Positions 26,101 to 35,336 of a stretch of DNA of 64,000 nucleotides are shown piece after piece; position 1 is the stretch's first letter, and each line of letters opens with the position of its first letter. Both the position numbers and the translations under genes were made by a program. Origin of the DNA: Viscum album (lineage: Eukaryota > Streptophyta > Magnoliopsida > Santalales > Viscaceae); assembly GCA_963277665.1 (NCBI GenBank), contig OY728152.1, forward strand, positions 1,187,500,357 to 1,187,564,356, read 5' to 3'. The notes under the pieces are model-generated. The model had not been told where the DNA came from and searched no databases. It saw only the letters and a program-made list of their open reading frames with translations.

Positions 26101-27027
26101 CCTTCCATTAGAACGTATTTTTTGACTCAAGAGTTTTAACAATATCATCCTCCAACCTTCTTGAGGGATAGAGGACCACCAACTATAGAGACTTTTCTTG
26201 AGAAGATCTAGTCTATCTTTGATCACTTAGAGAAACCTCCAGGGTGGAGGGTCAATCTCGCTTCTAACATAATGTTTGACTAGTCCAAGTGGTTGTCATA
26301 TGTCATTGCCCAGGTAGGAAAGAATGAGGACATGGTCTAGGATGAAATTCAGAGCATCTTCTATGAATAATTATTTCACTAGACTCTGAGGGTTGACATA
26401 GTTAGAGAATTTATAAATCTATAGTAGGGGACTAATTATGTTATGGATTACTCATCCCATTCCACTAAGTTGCTGCATTTTTCTCCTTCTATGGATATTG
26501 ATGATCTGATGGATACTGGTTGATTTTTGGATAGTCTTTGTTACGTCATATGATCATCAGTCAATGTGTTTAGGCTAATGACTATTTCTGAAATCATCAT
26601 CTAGGATATAATTATAGATCGTAAATTGAAGGTGGTTAATGGTGTTAGCCTGGGTAGTTCAGAACCAAAGTATTCCAAGGGAGCCTCTTTTGGATGAAAA
26701 TGATTCTTCGAAGAAACTCATGGAGGAAGTAGTGTCTCATCTCCTTTTTTGGGTAGTTCTCCTATATATTGCTATAGAAAAGCTCCTGGGCACTTCAAGA
26801 GGATGTTTCTATGGAATCTAGTTAAGTGAAGAGGATGTGGTAGGAAGGGTCATCATCAACATTTCAATAAGACATTCTTATAAGTTCTCAATGACCAGGT
26901 TCTGCACATACTCCCCAATTGGGAGAAGGTTCGGTACGATCATGACAGTTAGGTAGCCAGAATAGTAGTGGTCAATCGTTCTGAGGTGGTGGTTATAGAA
27001 ACCAAATATATAATTCTAAATTTCATA
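26100..27027 (+). pseudogene. Element C gag remnant, cut by the insertion of D
   Basis: Gag is the structural protein that packages element RNA into particles. From about 26,126 the frame reads HPPTF, then TIETFLEKI, FDHLEKPP and RVNLAS, matching the HPPTF.G..DP..AE.WL...E..F..L..P...KV..A.Y pattern of plant Ty3/gypsy gag (Retrotrans_gag family). Near 26,400 NYVMDYSSHSTKL matches TV.EY..KF..L. At 26,829-26,870 GCGRKGHHQHF is a decayed CCHC zinc knuckle that has lost cysteines. Internal stops are frequent. The remnant ends exactly where element D begins, and its pol continues after 37,578. Confidence 0.7.
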
Positions 27028-28056
27028 TGTAACGTCCCTATTTCGGAAGCCACCCAGAGGCACCCCGTACCCGGTGGTTCACATGGCCTCAAGCGCATTT
27101 CCCCCAACACTAGATGCTACTGACTATGAGCGAGGGCCTTGGGTGTGATAGTGGGAAAACGATTCCCTCATTGGCATACTACACAGCGGTAGTAAACAAA
27201 GCATATAATAGTGGAAGTGGTAAATATCCAACAATAATAAACAGTGGAAGACTAAAACAATAAAGAGATAGAGCACACATGTATATATGAAATGATTCAT
27301 GATACATATGTCAAGGAAAGTAGCCAAACAAGTCACCTTGCTGAATACAATACTAAACCAATGTACATAGAAAGTAAACAGATAAGCAACTCCTTAGAAT
27401 CTAAAGCCTCAGGTTGGTCCCATGCTCTCCCACTCCAAAGAAATCAAGTACCCGAAGTCGAAGGGCGCTTTCCCTTGTCTATACATGCAACAACATAGTC
27501 TTCTTGGGCCCAAAATCATGGCCCAAACAAAGTGTGAGACTAAAATCCCAGTAGGAACCCACCCAAATATCTGTGCCTAACAGCCAGTGAGCATATGGCA
27601 GGTAATATTACAGTAAGTAGTAAATAGTAACAGTAAGTAGAAGGCAGTAAATAGGAAGTAGTAATAGGATGATATACAATGGTAATCAATCCACAGAACA
27701 ATCATAAGCAATGAAGCAAATAGCTTACACAACAGGAACCCCTCTGTGAAGTACTCACAGCCAACCCCTCTGGTCCTATACAAGAAGTACCAACAACCCT
27801 CTGGGTAGTGCACTCAGCCTAACCCCTCTGGGTTGGTCATACAAAAATTACATGACTCTCTGGGGAAGCTCTCTTGGCCAATTCCCCTTATAGTCTAGGG
27901 TAGTCAGGGACTCTCTTAGAAAGATCACGCGTTCTAACCCTCTTATAGCCCCAAGATCTAGAAACTCTCAGAGGATGCTCACTCGGTCAATTCCTCATAT
28001 AGTCTCAGGTTTATCACAGACTCTCTAAGGAAGATTCCTTAGTAAATTCCTTCTCT

Positions 28057-28320
28057 ATCCTGGAAAAATGTTTTAAAGGATTTCGATCAAAGTAAATTCT
28101 CCTTGATGAAGCTCACTCTATCTACCCTCCTGTAGTCTATAATATCCAAGACTCTATGGGAAGCTCACTCGGTCCATCCCTTGTAGTCTATAATGTCCAA
28201 GACTCTCTGAGGAAGCTCACTCGGTCTACCCTCATGTAGTCTATAATATCCAAGACTCTCTGGGAAGCTAACTCGGTCTATCCCTTATAGTCTGTAGTAC
28301 CAGGTTCTCACGGTCCTAGG
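28057..28320 (-). repeat. 52-bp minisatellite in the 3' LTR of D
   Basis: Units starting at 28,109, 28,161, 28,213 and 28,265 (aagctcactcggtctaccc on the + strand) are exactly 52 bp apart. More diverged, longer units (about 55-65 bp) sharing the GACTCTCTGGGGAAGCTC element extend left to about 27.76 kb. The 5' LTR has four units with the same spacing, so the array was fixed in the family before this insertion. Confidence 0.85.
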
Positions 28321-29010
28321 CCAGTCTGTGCATAATAAGGCTATAAGGCCAAAGTAGACCTAAAGAGCTACTTGTCTAACCAACCTACAACATAATAAGC
28401 ATGTCAAGAATATCATTCCATCCTATGGTCACAAGGCGTGGAAAACAGGTATAACGGCCCAAGGATAACAAGCCCCAAAGGTTGTGACAAGAACAAGGCA
28501 TGGGAAAAACATCCATGAATTGCAATTATCTACAAACATGATCAAATTACCTCTACAAAAGCTTACAAGCATGGCAGGAAAACAACAGGGTCAAAAAGGT
28601 AAACATGCAGTACCCAGTTCACTGGTATTGGTGGAATTTGAACATAAAACTCAAATACATTGAATGTTATGGCACAAACCACCTACCTTTATTCTAGGAG
28701 ATCAAAATACTAGAACCACGAGGCTTGATTGTCTTTATAACGGCATAGATCTATGAAAATGCACCCAACGTTCAACCAACAATATCTTGAGAGAGAGGGA
28801 AAATCATGGAATGAGACTCAAGAAGAAGGAAGAGCTCACCGCTATGGTTCCAACACAATCGATAGCAGTCAATTCGGAAATCAGACAAAGGCTAGGGGGG
28901 ATCAGAGGATGATTAGGGTTGTACTGGTCGCTCTCGGTCGAAGAACTGGGAGAAGAATTTGTTTTCCTCGATTAGGCGCGACCCCGGTCCGTTTAATGAA
29001 AAAAATAAAC

Positions 29011-29184
29011 TACACAGCATGTACATTTGGGGTGCACAGCGGGTACTTGGACCTTTCGTACTCCACTTTAATCAGCCCCCACATCGCCCCTACACACCGT
29101 GTGTGTGGCCCAGACACGGCCAACACACAGCCTGGCACTGCATCAATGTACACAGCGTGTACTTATAAAGTACACAGTGTGTAT
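29011..29184 (-). repeat. Palindromic ACAC..GTGT motif cluster in the 3' LTR of D
   Basis: At least six copies of a short dyad such as TACACAGCATGTA, TACACAGCGTGTA and TACACAGTGTGTA occur within 175 bp. In element sense the cluster begins about 90 bp inside the LTR, in U3. A perfect 8-bp-arm dyad, GTGTACTT-ATA-AAGTACAC, spans 29,157-29,175. The same motif is arrayed in the leader at 34.05-34.65 kb. Confidence 0.75.
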
Positions 29185-29270
29185 TTTGAAAATTTATAGA
29201 TTTTCTACTTTTTCTCAAAAATGACTATAAAAGGAAAAACATACCTGAAACGAAGATCCGGGTTCTTACA

Positions 29271-29288
29271 AACTTCCCCCCTTAAAGA
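29271..29288 (-). promoter_or_regulatory. Polypurine tract of element D
   Basis: Reading the - strand towards the 3' LTR, the sequence is TTTAAGGGGGGAAGTT directly before TGTAAGAACC. Such a purine run primes plus-strand DNA synthesis in LTR retrotransposons. Its position at the LTR border fixes both the orientation and the LTR end. Confidence 0.85.
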
Positions 29289-29309
29289 AATTCTCACATG
29301 AATTTCCCT

Positions 29310-29490
29310 AGAGAGAATTAGAAGAAGAATTCTCGAATAGCTCCGACCACTGCGATCATACATCAGCCTCCCTCTCCCAGGTCTCGTCATGTACTTTCCC
29401 CTACTACCATAGCACCCATACGAGAGGAACAGACCGGCCACAGAGAACCTTCATACTACGATCGACAATCCAGATAGGATGCTCCTCAAA
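29310..29490 (-). pseudogene. Element D chromodomain
   Basis: The - strand frame gives IVDRSMKVLCGRSVPLV, then WVLW and ETWEREADV, ending with SELFENS. This is the ILDR..K.LR.K.IPLVKVLW...E.ATWE.E..M...YP.LFE pattern of the chromodomain at the C-terminus of Tekay/Del polyproteins. In chromoviruses it recognises methylated H3 tails and steers integration into heterochromatin. Two or more stops interrupt it. Element C carries a closely similar domain at 40.86-41.0 kb. Confidence 0.8.
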
Positions 29491-29589
29491 TGATGCATAT
29501 AATTCAAGATCAAGCTCCTCGAGATTACAAACATGAGATGGGTATGAAAATTATTGTTGGAGCTAAGAGACGTGGAAGACGTCGTGCAT

Positions 29590-30620
29590 AGCCCGGTACC
29601 TCTGAGGTAACTGTAATCAATAGGAAACTGGCCCAACTCTCTCCAATTCATCAAACAGTCCGACGAACCTTGGTGAAATCTTACCTTGTCTCTGAATCCT
29701 CTTGTGTCCCAACCGCGGTGTGACATGTAGGAAAATCTGATCCCCGACCTTGAACTCCAGAGGTTGTCTCCGCTGATCAGCATCAGAATTCTGTCGAGAC
29801 TGTGATGTAGTCATCCTCTTCTAAATTAACCTTATCTTCTTTGAGGAATGCAGAACAAGACGAGGTCCAAGCAAAGCTGCCTCTTCTGCCTCCAGCCAGC
29901 ACAAAGGTGATCATCATGGCCTACCGTACAAAGCCTCGTAAGGTGCCATCTGTATAGTTGCCTGAAAACTGTTGTTATAGTCAAACTCCACAAGAAGAAT
30001 ATGCTTCTCCCAAGAACCTGTAATGTCTATAATTCATGCTCGGAGCATATTCTCAAGAACATGGATCGTACGCTTGGACTGTCCATCAGTCTGGGGATGG
30101 TATGCTATACTTAAAAGTACCTATGTACCTAAAGCCTTCGGAAGCCCTTGCCCGAACCGAGAAGTAAAACATGCATCCAAGTCTAAGAAAATGGAGTGTG
30201 GATCTCCATTCAGACGTACTATATATTGGATGTACAACCACCCCAGCTCATCGACAATGAAGGTCTCCTTGATCGACAAGAAGTGAGAAACCATTGTAAG
30301 CCTGTAGATGACAACCCGGACAGCATCACTCCCTCGAGGTGACCTCGGTAACCCGGTCATGAAGTCTATTGTGACATCGTTCAAATTCCACTCAGGGATG
30401 GGTAACTGCTGTAAAAGCCTTGCTGGTCACTGATGCTCCGCTTTCACCTGTGGACAAGAATAAAATCTCAGGACGAACCCAAAAACATCTCTCTTCATAC
30501 CTGGCCACCCGTACTGGAGGTGTAGATCACGATACATCTTGGTGACGCTAGGATTAACTGCCCAAAATGAATAATGAAAATCATGCATCAGTTCCTCACA
30601 TATGTCTACGAGCACCCATA
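29590..30620 (-). pseudogene. Element D integrase
   Basis: Integrase inserts the cDNA into the host genome. In order: a zinc-binding region (30.60-30.43 kb) with MHDFHYS, VTKMYRDL and WPGMKRDV, ending in CPQVKAEHQ; a catalytic core starting IDFMTGLPRSPRG (30.37 kb) with SIFLDLDACFTSRF and YHPQTDGQSKRTI; and a C-terminal region LEFKVGDQIFLHVTPRLG...GKISPRFVG (29.75-29.62 kb), followed after a stop by HDVFHVS. The Lys codon at 30,073-30,075 replaces the catalytic Glu of the D,D(35)E triad, and the zinc site appears to have lost one His (VNPS for VHPG) and one Cys (FYSC for C..C). Internal stops add to the inactivation. Confidence 0.85.
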
Positions 30621-30879
30621 TGTGTCCCTCGAAAAGAAAGATCTCATCCTCTCCCACTGTCCACCCAGGAAGAGGATGCTCTCTTGACACACACTCCCGC
30701 AGGACTAGGCCTTCTGAGTCTGATAGCTGCCTCATCCGCACCCGATCAAGAAAGTTAGAGGTAACAATTACAGAAGATTGGAAAGTCTACCCTTGTTTTT
30801 CATGCACCTCCAAATGCATATTAGAGAACAGAGCCATATTTTTCCACTCACTACTAGCCACTTGAATTTCCGGAATCTG

Positions 30880-31320
30880 AGTTCTCCCGCTCAACGCATC
30901 AACCACTGCGTTTCCCTTTCCCGGCGCATAGGCAAGCTCAATGTTGACGGACTGAAGATACTAGACCCACCTACGCTATCTCAGATTCAGATCACAGTGA
31001 GTGAAGATGTATTTGAGACTCTTGAAGTTGGTAGAAACCACAAAGTGCTCTCTTGGAAGGTAATGTCTCCAACAGTGTAAGGAATGAACAAAAATTTCCA
31101 ACTCCAGATCGTGTGTTGGGTAGTTCCTGTCGTGCGGCCTCAACTACTGAGACCCGTACGCAACGACTCCATCTACCTAAAAATGCACATATCCCAATAC
31201 GACACCTGAAGAATCATAGTAGACTTTATAGCTCTTTCTCGACTCTATAAAGACTAGTATTGGTGCAGATGTCAATCTCCCTTTCACCTCTTGAAAGGCT
31301 GACTCACAGGAATCTGGCCA
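30880..31320 (-). pseudogene. Element D RNase H
   Basis: RNase H degrades the RNA strand of the RNA/DNA hybrid during reverse transcription. The - strand frame reads VYYDSSG...LG followed by VVAYGSQ, LRPHDRNYPTHDLEL and VHSLHYWRHYL, then FKSLKYIFTH and RRWV, ending GKGNAVVDALS. This matches the DASG.GLG...YASR.L..HE.NYPTHDLEL..VV.AL..WRHYL pattern of gypsy RNase H. The first catalytic Asp is present. Stops interrupt it at several points, including within GSQ-stop-LRPH. Confidence 0.8.
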
Positions 31321-31439
31321 TAAGAACTTCGCACCTTTCTTGGTCAGACCTATCAGCGGTGCTTCAATTTGTGAATAGTCCTATATGAAACACCTCTAGT
31401 ATCCAACTAGCCCGAGAAAACTCCTCACCTCAAAGACAT

Positions 31440-32190
31440 TCTTCGGCTACTCCCAAAAAATATAGCTCTCACTTTCTCTGGGTCTACTGATACTCATGTC
31501 TCTAAGATAATGTGACCCAAGAAGTGAATCTGATCCATCCAAATGTGGCCTTTCGAGAGATTAACATGTAATTGATGCTCTCTTAGTGTACTCAGAACGA
31601 TCTCAAGATGGGCAGCGTGGTCTTGTTGAGTGTGAGAGTACACCAAGATGTCGTCCACGGAAACCACAACAAAGGAATCCAAGTATGGATGGAACACTCG
31701 GTCCATCAGTGCCATAAAAACTACCAGCTCATTTGTGAGACCGAAAGGCACGACCGTATACTCCTATAGACCATACCTACTACTGAAGGTTGTAAGAGGT
31801 ATATATAATGGTCTATCATGCAACTGATGATAACCAGAACTCAAATCGATCTTCAAGAACACATCGGATCCTCGAAGTTGATCAAAAATGTCATCAATTC
31901 TTGGCAATGGATATTGGTTATTTACCATCAACAGGGTCAGATTCCAATAATCCACACAAAGCCTATGGGTGTCGTCTGCCTTTTTCACAAACAGGACAGG
32001 CGAACCCCATGGAGAAGTACTAGGTCAGATGAAACCCTTTACCTGCAACTCCTATAACTACTTCTTGAGCTCCTGCAACTCATGTGTAGAAATCCTATAA
32101 GGAGGAATGGACACCAGTGCCTCTCCTGGCACAAGCTCAATCAATAATTCTACCTCACGCCCTGGAGGAAAACCGGAAAAATCCTCTAGA
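31440..32190 (-). pseudogene. Element D reverse transcriptase
   Basis: The linker contains PPGREVELLIELVPG and then HELQELKK (about 32.16-32.06 kb). The palm follows in two long frames: 31,764-31,988 with [40 protein letters not shown] and SSRYG, and 31,494-31,751 with [36 protein letters not shown] and SKGHIW...FLGHI. The two adjacent catalytic Asp of the (Y/F)xDD motif are intact, although the first residue is Ser. A stop separates the frames. Length and order are normal for Ty3/gypsy. Confidence 0.9.
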
Positions 32191-32399
32191 AAGACATCCC
32201 AGAAAGGATCCACCACTGGGGGAAAGTCTAACTCCGAAGTCCCCTGGTCATCTAGATAAAGACTAGAATTCTGAGCGGTAACTCCCCCTATCCCTTGATT
32301 CTCTGGTCCAGCTCTACCCGCCTGGACATCCCACTCGCCTCTATGAATAAAATATCTGCCCTCTGCTGATATGAAACTCACCATGTGGAGATAGAAATC

Positions 32400-32700
32400 T
32401 ACGACATCCTAGAATGGAACTAACCAATCCCTACCGATAATGAAATCAAAGCATGTCATCTCTAGGACATAAAGGTCCCATAAGAAGTGACACCCTGTAA
32501 CTTCAATAGGGCACTCTCTACACTGACGTACTCTAGATGTCCTCCTTCCCAACGGTGTATCAAGAGTCAACATGTCGGTAGGCTAGAAGACAAAGATCTC
32601 AAGGCTCTCCACATCCGCAACAGATATAAAACTATGTGAGGCACTAGTATCAAAAAAGGGCTGAAAATAAAACTGAGGAAATTAAGATCGTACCTTGAAC
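32400..32700 (-). pseudogene. Element D aspartic protease
   Basis: The protease cleaves the gag-pol polyprotein. The - strand reads FFDTSASHSFIS (32,657-32,625), the equivalent of LFDTGASHSFIS, with the catalytic Asp kept but Gly of the DTG triplet changed to Ser. Further on come FDFIIGRDWL and DVVDFY, matching the FDVILGMDWL...A.IDC region. At least two stops interrupt it. Confidence 0.75.
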
Positions 32701-33012
32701 TGTAGAAGGGTCGGGATCCTTCTCTTGATAGGTCTAATCCACGGTGAATGTCTCGCCTGTACCGTGGCCCTATGCCCCTGGCATTCCACTATGAGCTGAT
32801 CCACTCTGCTGTTGCTGATAACCTGGTGACTGACCACCACGGTCGTGACCTCCACCTCAGCCCAAACGGCCGTAATAACTCCAATTCCCCGACTGGTGAG
32901 AAACTGGCGATACATCTCATGTACAAAGGGTCATAGAAGAACCCCTACCACCAGCTATAGGTCAGAAGATCTGACAAAAATGTTGAAGATGGACCATCTT
33001 GCCGCAAGATCA

Positions 33013-33939
33013 TCACTCCATCAGGTCTCTATGACACTGATGACTAGTATGCCCACTCTTACCGCACTGGTAGCATACTTCCTGGGTGCCCGAAGATACA
33101 TTCCGCCTACCTTGATCTCCTCGAGTAGACTCCCTGCGACGCTTCCTGCTATCAGTAGGAGGAACATTGACTCTGGATGTCGAACAGCCCTGGCTCACTG
33201 CTCCAGAATCTCTCAAATGGCACTAATTTATCAGCACCTGGTTAATGATATATGAAATCGAAATCAACCTGGAGATATTTTCATAGGAATGGATCTCCTT
33301 CCTAAGACTGTCCTCAAAATTCCTAGGAAGGAATAACTCATCACCTACTTGATTCGGCGTGAAGCACTCCAGCTCGGTAAAACAAGACGAGTACTCCATA
33401 ACAGAAAGAGTACCCTGCTCGAGACTCATAAACTCTTGGGGTTGGTTGGCCCTCAAAGTCTCTAGATAAAATTAATCATAGAAGATGCGCAGAAACTCGT
33501 CCCAATTCATACTATGCTGACGCCCTGACTGTGAGATCACCTCCCACCACCACTTGGCTGTGTCTCAGAGAATATAAGTAGAAAGTTTTACCCTTTTATT
33601 TGGAGGTATCTCCAGGTTCTCTAAGGTCATCATCATGGCCTATAGCCATGACTCTACAGCCTGGGGTCCTCCATCCCCTGGGAATGTATAAGGATGCTAC
33701 TGCTGGAAAACCCGCGTCAACTCGTCCATCGACTGGGCAGGAGGCGGTGCTCCCTGAAAGGTATGCATCATCCTCAGGATTTCCTCCCTCAACTATGCAT
33801 CGGTGCCTGTAACAGGTATCACTGCTGATTCCAAGGCTGGCACAACAGGGGGATCTGCAGGAGGTCCCTGATCGTCCATATCTGGTGTCTGATCACTGTC
33901 TGGTAGCTGACATACAACCGGAGGATGTATCAGAGGCAT
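33013..33939 (-). pseudogene. Element D gag
   Basis: The likely start is the ATG read at 33,939-33,937 (MPLIHPPV). After an acidic and Pro-rich N-terminus come FPGDGGPQAVESWL, IPPNKRVKLSTYIL and AKWWWEVI, then FMSLEQGTLSVMEYSSCF and FEDSLRKEI, the Retrotrans_gag pattern. Near the C-terminus CYQCGKSGHTSHQC (33,073-33,026) is an intact CX2CX4HX4C zinc knuckle for RNA binding. Several TAG and TGA stops occur, for example just before LREEI, after VFQQ and inside WL-stop-AMM. About 300 codons, normal for the family. Confidence 0.85.
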
Positions 33940-35322
33940 AACTCTAAAAGATCAAAAACACACCTTAGATCAGGATTATAAATGATAGAGAACACAATAG
34001 CATAAAATGGGAATAGGGGAAAAGAACAACAAGTTCTAAAAAACATGACTACACAGCATGTATAAAACTACATGGTGTGTCCTCTTAAGACAGACACATG
34101 GGTGTGTACCTCTGCCACCTCTGGTCAGGTAACACCCCCAACTACATGGCATGTTGTCCCCACACACGGTGTGTAATGGATCTCCATTCCCATACCTGAC
34201 TCTCTTTACACGGCTAACCCACATGGTCCTCTTAACCCTAGACTACACGACATGTTCAAATAAGGACACGATGTGTACTAGATGAGGGTTCGGCGACCCG
34301 TGTAGTTAGTGACACGGCCAACTACACGGCTGAATCTTGATCAGCATTTTCCAAACAAACATGGCATGTATAAATAGAGATAACACCGTCCTGTGTTGTT
34401 TGTTACATGGTCGGGTACCTGGATCAAGGCTACGCGCCGTGTTCATACCAAACACGGCGTGTACTACACGAGCTGCCCCAACTGGTGTTGTTAGTGACAT
34501 GGTCAGGTACACGACTCACTACTACATGACGTGTAACTACCGTACACAATGTGTTCCTGAAAACGTTTTCACCACCCCGTGTTGCTACACACATAGTCAG
34601 TGACACGGTTTAACCCTACATGGGGTGTTTTCAAGTACATGCCATGTATTATATGTTTTTCCAAGAAGAAGCTCAGAAACTGCACCGTAGACCAAAAAAC
34701 ACTAGAAAAAAATAGGGAGGTCCCAAATTCCGATCTGTGGGTGCCCATACTCCCCACGAATCAAATCTTGGAATCTTATATAAATCAAATGCAAGTGAAA
34801 CAAGTAAATGATCCACCAAACTCCGATTCGTGAGAGACAATAACACCTCAAGAATCAAAATTTGGTGTTCTTTTATGTAATGGAAAAATTCTAACAATTT
34901 CTATATCAAACTGCTGGGATTCCATCAAATTATCTATCACAACAACATGCATAATCTACACAACATCTATCACAACAACATGAAATGGATAATTCACCCT
35001 AGATGGCATGGAAAGAATTCATGGAATGTGATATCTTACAAGTTCTTATATGATGCATGAGGTGGGATACCCTTATCTCATCGGGTTGCGAAATAAATAG
35101 AACCGCAATAGCACTACAATAACAACACAAGGCAGGTGAATCACTCTAGGTGAAATCATATCAACCTTAAATTATCAAAACCAAAAAACTAAAATAAATG
35201 TGGTAGATTGGGTTTTCCCTATACATGGTCAAGATACTCCCGGGCATAGCTTATTACCAAGTACCGAATCCATCTTATCCATGGATAAAGGCTCCAAACA
35301 AGAAATCATGAGAATATAATTC
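33940..35322 (-). other. Element D leader between primer-binding site and gag
   Basis: No coding domain is visible. The part nearest gag contains the ACAC..GTGT palindrome array (34.05-34.65 kb). The rest, up to the primer site, is moderately AT-rich without repeats. Short frames of 60-90 codons on both strands result from the repeat composition. A long untranslated leader is normal for Tekay-type elements. Confidence 0.6.
34045..34650 (-). repeat. Array of palindromic ACACGGCGTGT-like motifs in the D leader
   Basis: About two dozen imperfect copies of a short dyad lie within 605 bp, for example TACACAGCATGTA (34,049), ACACACGGTGTGTA, AACACGGCGTGTA (about 34,450), TACATGACGTGTA and GTACATGCCATGTAT (34,635). 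Spacing is irregular, about 15-40 bp. Many copies differ by C-to-T or G-to-A changes at CG sites, as expected for methylated repeats. The same motif clusters in both LTRs. Confidence 0.8.
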
Positions 35323-35334
35323 CTCTGATACCAC
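35323..35334 (-). promoter_or_regulatory. Primer-binding site of element D (initiator tRNA-Met)
   Basis: The + strand reads CCTCTGATACCA; the - strand is TGGTATCAGAGG, matching 11 of 12 bases of the plant initiator tRNA-Met primer-binding sequence TGGTATCAGAGC. It lies two bases from the end of the 5' LTR in element sense, the standard place. Confidence 0.9.
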
Positions 35335-35336
35335 TT

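Larger units (their letters stand above)
27028..29270 (-). repeat. 3' LTR of element D
   Basis: The + strand reads TGTAACGTCCC at the left end and GGTTCTTACA at the right end; in element sense it runs TGTAAGAACC to GGGACGTTACA. It is preceded by the polypurine tract at its right border. It aligns throughout with 35,337-37,577, by eye at roughly four matching bases in five, indicating an old but younger insertion than C. It carries a 52-bp minisatellite and a cluster of palindromic ACACGGCGTGT-like motifs. Confidence 0.9.

Noticed and set aside
25921..26226. 101-codon - strand frame
   Set aside because: It is antisense to the gag remnant of element C, whose + strand motifs (HPPTF, FDHLEKPP) are clear. 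The frame is a shadow.
28109..28316. 52-bp array as a CRISPR-like array
   Set aside because: The whole unit is repeated with no unique spacers, it lies inside a plant retrotransposon LTR, and there are no cas genes.
29157..29175. TATAAA inside a perfect short dyad as the LTR promoter
   Set aside because: In element sense it lies only ~100 bp after the LTR start, earlier than a typical U3 TATA box in a 2.2-kb LTR, and it belongs to the palindrome cluster. A promoter role is possible but unsupported.
28753..29199. A 148-codon frame, the longest in the window, as a possible gene
   Set aside because: It lies wholly in the LTR of D, shows no domain, and its second half is the ACAC..GTGT motif cluster. 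The other LTR has a 147-codon frame at 36,998-37,441 that differs in sequence and frame, as expected for non-coding LTR DNA.
33600..33812. + strand frames over 30-34.6 kb, including 30,602-30,865, 32,845-33,255 and 34,337-34,603
   Set aside because: All are antisense to gag-pol or the leader of D and show no domain of their own.
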